Part shown: positions 4,329-5,868 of the stretch, one piece after another
Layout of the letters: every line of letters begins with the position of its first letter
Numbering within the stretch: the stretch's first letter is position 1
The notes under the pieces: model-generated
What the model saw: only the letters and a program-made list of their open reading frames with translations
Databases searched by the model: none
What the model was told of the DNA's origin: nothing
Made by a program: the position numbers and the translations under genes
Source of the DNA: an uncultured Pleurocapsa sp.
GTDB taxonomy: Bacteria; Cyanobacteriota; Cyanobacteriia; Cyanobacteriales; Xenococcaceae
DNA length: 5,868 nucleotides
Reading direction: 5' to 3'
Assembly: GCA_937884735.1 (NCBI GenBank)
Contig: CAKZYI010000340.1
Coordinates: 1 to 5,868, forward strand

Positions 4329-5868
4329 ATGTGTGAGCAGGATAATAGACAATTTGTTGATACTTCTTTGAATAATGTCTTAGTTGTTATTCCTGTGCTT
4401 AACGAAGAAGCAACAATTGCTGGGGTAATTCAAAATTTACACAAATTTGGTCTTCATAAGATAAGGGTAGTTGACAATGGTAGTAGCGATCGCAGTTCTA
4501 TTGTAGCTCAACGAGCTGGTGCAGATGTTCTGTACGAACTTATTCCAGGTTATGGGCAAGCCTGTTGGACAGGTTTAGAAAATATTCCAGCAGAAATTGA
4601 CTGGATTTTGTTTTGTGATGGTGATGGCAGTGACGATTTTGGCTGTTTGCCAGAATTTTTTAGTTTACGATCTAAATACGATTTAATTTTAGGCGATCGT
4701 CGTGCAACTGTTGCGGGCAAAGCTGTCATGACTCCCATACAGCATTTTGGCAATGGTTTAGCAGGCTGGTTGATTGATTTGGGTTGGGGATATAAATATC
4801 GCGATCTTGGTCCTTTGAGACTAATTAGCAAGTCGGCATTAAACAGAATTGGGATGAAAGATCGGGGTTTTGGCTGGACGGTAGAAATGCAGGTTAGGGC
4901 AATTGAGGAAGATTTAAAAATTTGCGAAATTCCCGTTAATTACCATCCTCGACAGGGAGGGAAATCTAAAATATCTGGCACTATCTTAGGTAGTTTTAAA
5001 GCGGGAACAATTATATTAACTACTTTGGGAAAGCTATATTTTAAAGGAAAGAGGAACAAGGAGCGAGGAGCAAGGAACAAGGAGCGAGGAGCGAGGAAAG
5101 AGGAGCGAGGAAAGAGGAAAGAGGAAAAAAAGCCAATAACGCCAAAAGAGTCCAATATTTTTTTAGTTTGGATTAGTGTTTTATTGTTGCTGATTGGTGC
5201 AGTGATGATTCTACCTTATGGGGATCTTCGGCAGTCTGAAAATGTAATTAACTTTGGTTACGGTATCGCCGTAATGTGCCTGGGGTTTGTGTGTTCCTGG
5301 GGAGTTAAATCTCTTACCTGGTGTTGGTTTTGGAGTGTCGCGATCGCATCTCGCCTGATTCTGCTGTTTATGTATCCTGGGGACGATATATGGCGATACC
5401 TCTGGGAAGGTTATATTCAAACTCAGGGTTTTAGTCCCTACGACTTTGCCCCTAATGCCACGGAATTAATTCCCTATCGTAGTTTATGGTGGTCACAAAT
5501 CAATCATCAAGGCGTATCAGCAATTTATCCCCCTCTAACCCAATTGGGATTCCGAGGTTTAGCAACTATTTCCCCTAACGTTATTTTATTCAAAAGCAGT
5601 TTTGCGATCGCAGATTTATTAACCTGTTGGCTATTAACCAAAAAGTTCAGTTATTTTCAGACTGCTTTTTACGCCTGGAATCCTCTAGTTATTTATTCTT
5701 TTGCAGGGGGAGGACATTACGATAGCTGGTTTATTCTTCCTTTAGTTGCTGCTTGGATATTCTCAGATGAGCAGAATAAGGATTATTCTTTATCTATCAT
5801 ATCTTATTTATTGATAGGTATTAGTATTGCTGTTAAGTGGGATTCTTTGCCTATTTTAGCTTTTTTAA
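4329..5868 (+). CDS. Two-domain glycosyltransferase: GT2 domain fused to GT-C membrane domain (3' end outside window)
   Basis: The frame has 513 codons from the ATG and no stop before the window edge. Residues 18-235 are a GT2 (GT-A fold) domain: 'VLVVIPVLNEE' (17-27), 'VVDNGSSD' (47-54), the metal-binding DxD D97-G-D99, 'YRDLGPLRLI' (157-166), 'GFGWTVEMQVRA' (180-191) and 'RQGGKSKISG' (208-217). This pattern fits enzymes that move a hexose from a nucleotide sugar to polyprenyl phosphate. Residues 240-268 are a Lys/Arg/Glu linker encoded by a heptamer array. From 277 on there are repeated membrane segments (about 277-296, 307-325, 330-349, 412-434, 446-459, 464-478, 486-503). The first large loop reads 'GDDIWRYLWEG' (351-361), 'GFSPYDFAP' and 'AIYPPLTQ', typical of GT-C transferases (GT87/mannosyltransferase-like) that use polyprenyl-phosphate sugars, with D352/D353 as the likely catalytic acids. 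I infer one protein that both makes and uses a lipid-linked sugar. Substrates cannot be told from sequence. ATG 4329 is the only standard start, with a weak ribosome-binding site. Confidence 0.88.
   Translation, partial: MCEQDNRQFVDTSLNNVLVVIPVLNEEATIAGVIQNLHKFGLHKIRVVDNGSSDRSSIVAQRAGADVLYELIPGYGQACWTGLENIPAEIDWILFCDGDGSDDFGCLPEFFSLRSKYDLILGDRRATVAGKAVMTPIQHFGNGLAGWLIDLGWGYKYRDLGPLRLISKSALNRIGMKDRGFGWTVEMQVRAIEEDLKICEIPVNYHPRQGGKSKISGTILGSFKAGTIILTTLGKLYFKGKRNKERGARNKERGARKEERGKRKEEKKPITPKESNIFLVWISVLLLLIGAVMILPYGDLRQSENVINFGYGIAVMCLGFVCSWGVKSLTWCWFWSVAIASRLILLFMYPGDDIWRYLWEGYIQTQGFSPYDFAPNATELIPYRSLWWSQINHQGVSAIYPPLTQLGFRGLATISPNVILFKSSFAIADLLTCWLLTKKFSYFQTAFYAWNPLVIYSFAGGGHYDSWFILPLVAAWIFSDEQNKDYSLSIISYLLIGISIAVKWDSLPILAFL
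5048..5124 (+). repeat. Heptanucleotide tandem repeat, 11 copies, inside the glycosyltransferase linker
   Basis: Eleven consecutive 7-base units fit the pattern A-R-M-R-A-G-G: AAAGAGG, AACAAGG, AGCGAGG, AGCAAGG, AACAAGG, AGCGAGG (twice), AAAGAGG, AGCGAGG, AAAGAGG (twice). A higher-order 21-base period gives a 19-base exact repeat (5053-5071 and 5074-5092). A run of seven A (5125-5131) follows. The strand is purine-only, so the array carries no stop codon in any of the three forward frames, and its complement lacks A, so it has none there either. Heptamer arrays of this kind are known as STRR sequences in cyanobacteria. In frame it encodes the charged linker at residues 240-268 between the two enzyme domains. 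Confidence 0.9.

Noticed and set aside
4550..4831. Minus-strand frame of 93 codons
   Set aside because: It lies opposite the conserved GT2 domain and its translation has no recognisable protein character.
5048..5124. CRISPR array or microsatellite-type mobile element
   Set aside because: Units are contiguous 7-mers with no spacers, and no cas genes or transposase are present; it is a heptamer tandem repeat.
4940..5155. Minus-strand frame with repeated 'SLFLAPR' motifs
   Set aside because: It is the complement of the heptamer array, which lacks stop codons in every frame; it overlaps the well-supported glycosyltransferase gene.
5211..5420. Minus-strand frame of 69 codons
   Set aside because: It lies opposite the GT-C domain including its catalytic loop motif, so it is a shadow.
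5794..5817. Inverted repeat CTATCA/TGATAG near the window end
   Set aside because: Six base pairs with a 12-base loop in AT-rich coding DNA is expected by chance.

Overview
The window looks like cyanobacterial chromosome. The octamer GCGATCGC (HIP1, the highly iterated palindrome of cyanobacteria) occurs perfectly at nine places (1452, 1689, 1953, 2783, 3625, 3935, 4486, 5340, 5604). Short heptanucleotide tandem repeats of the cyanobacterial STRR type are present, the base composition is AT-leaning, and one gene matches my recollection of the cyanobacterial DUF4079 membrane family. No rRNA, tRNA, CRISPR array, transposase or phage gene was seen. The species cannot be named from this sequence.

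Layout from left to right. (1) 1-1533, plus strand: a tetratricopeptide (TPR) protein gene cut by the window start and broken by an in-frame TGA at 220-222. The piece before the stop and the 431-residue piece after it share one frame and read like two halves of one protein. A 13-bp perfect inverted repeat lies inside the second piece at 563-601. (2) 1604-2377, minus strand: a soluble, highly charged, helical/coiled-coil protein of unknown function, with a candidate promoter and an adjacent dyad. (3) 2378-2755: about 380 bp of intergenic DNA holding relics of heptamer repeats and a potential hairpin. (4) 2756-3385, plus: a 209-residue protein with an N-terminal membrane or signal segment, function unknown. 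(5) 3409-4218, minus: a DUF4079-type multi-pass membrane protein. (6) 4329-5868, plus and open at the right edge: a two-domain glycosyltransferase. It has an N-terminal GT2 (GT-A fold, dolichyl/polyprenyl-phosphate hexose synthase-like) domain joined to a GT-C-type multi-pass membrane transferase domain.

If the TPR pieces are counted as one gene, the genes alternate strand, so each is probably transcribed alone. No operon or multi-gene pathway can be read from the window. The region does not look like a defence island.

The most interesting point is inside the last gene. The linker between its two enzyme domains is encoded by 11 tandem copies of a purine-only heptamer (5048-5124) followed by a run of seven A. 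Because 7 is not a multiple of 3, gain or loss of one unit would shift frame into an early stop in either alternative frame (TAA 5137-5139 or TAG 5174-5176) and remove the membrane transferase half. The repeat could therefore act as a slippage switch between a fused enzyme and a GT2-only enzyme. The second most interesting point is the TGA splitting the TPR gene.
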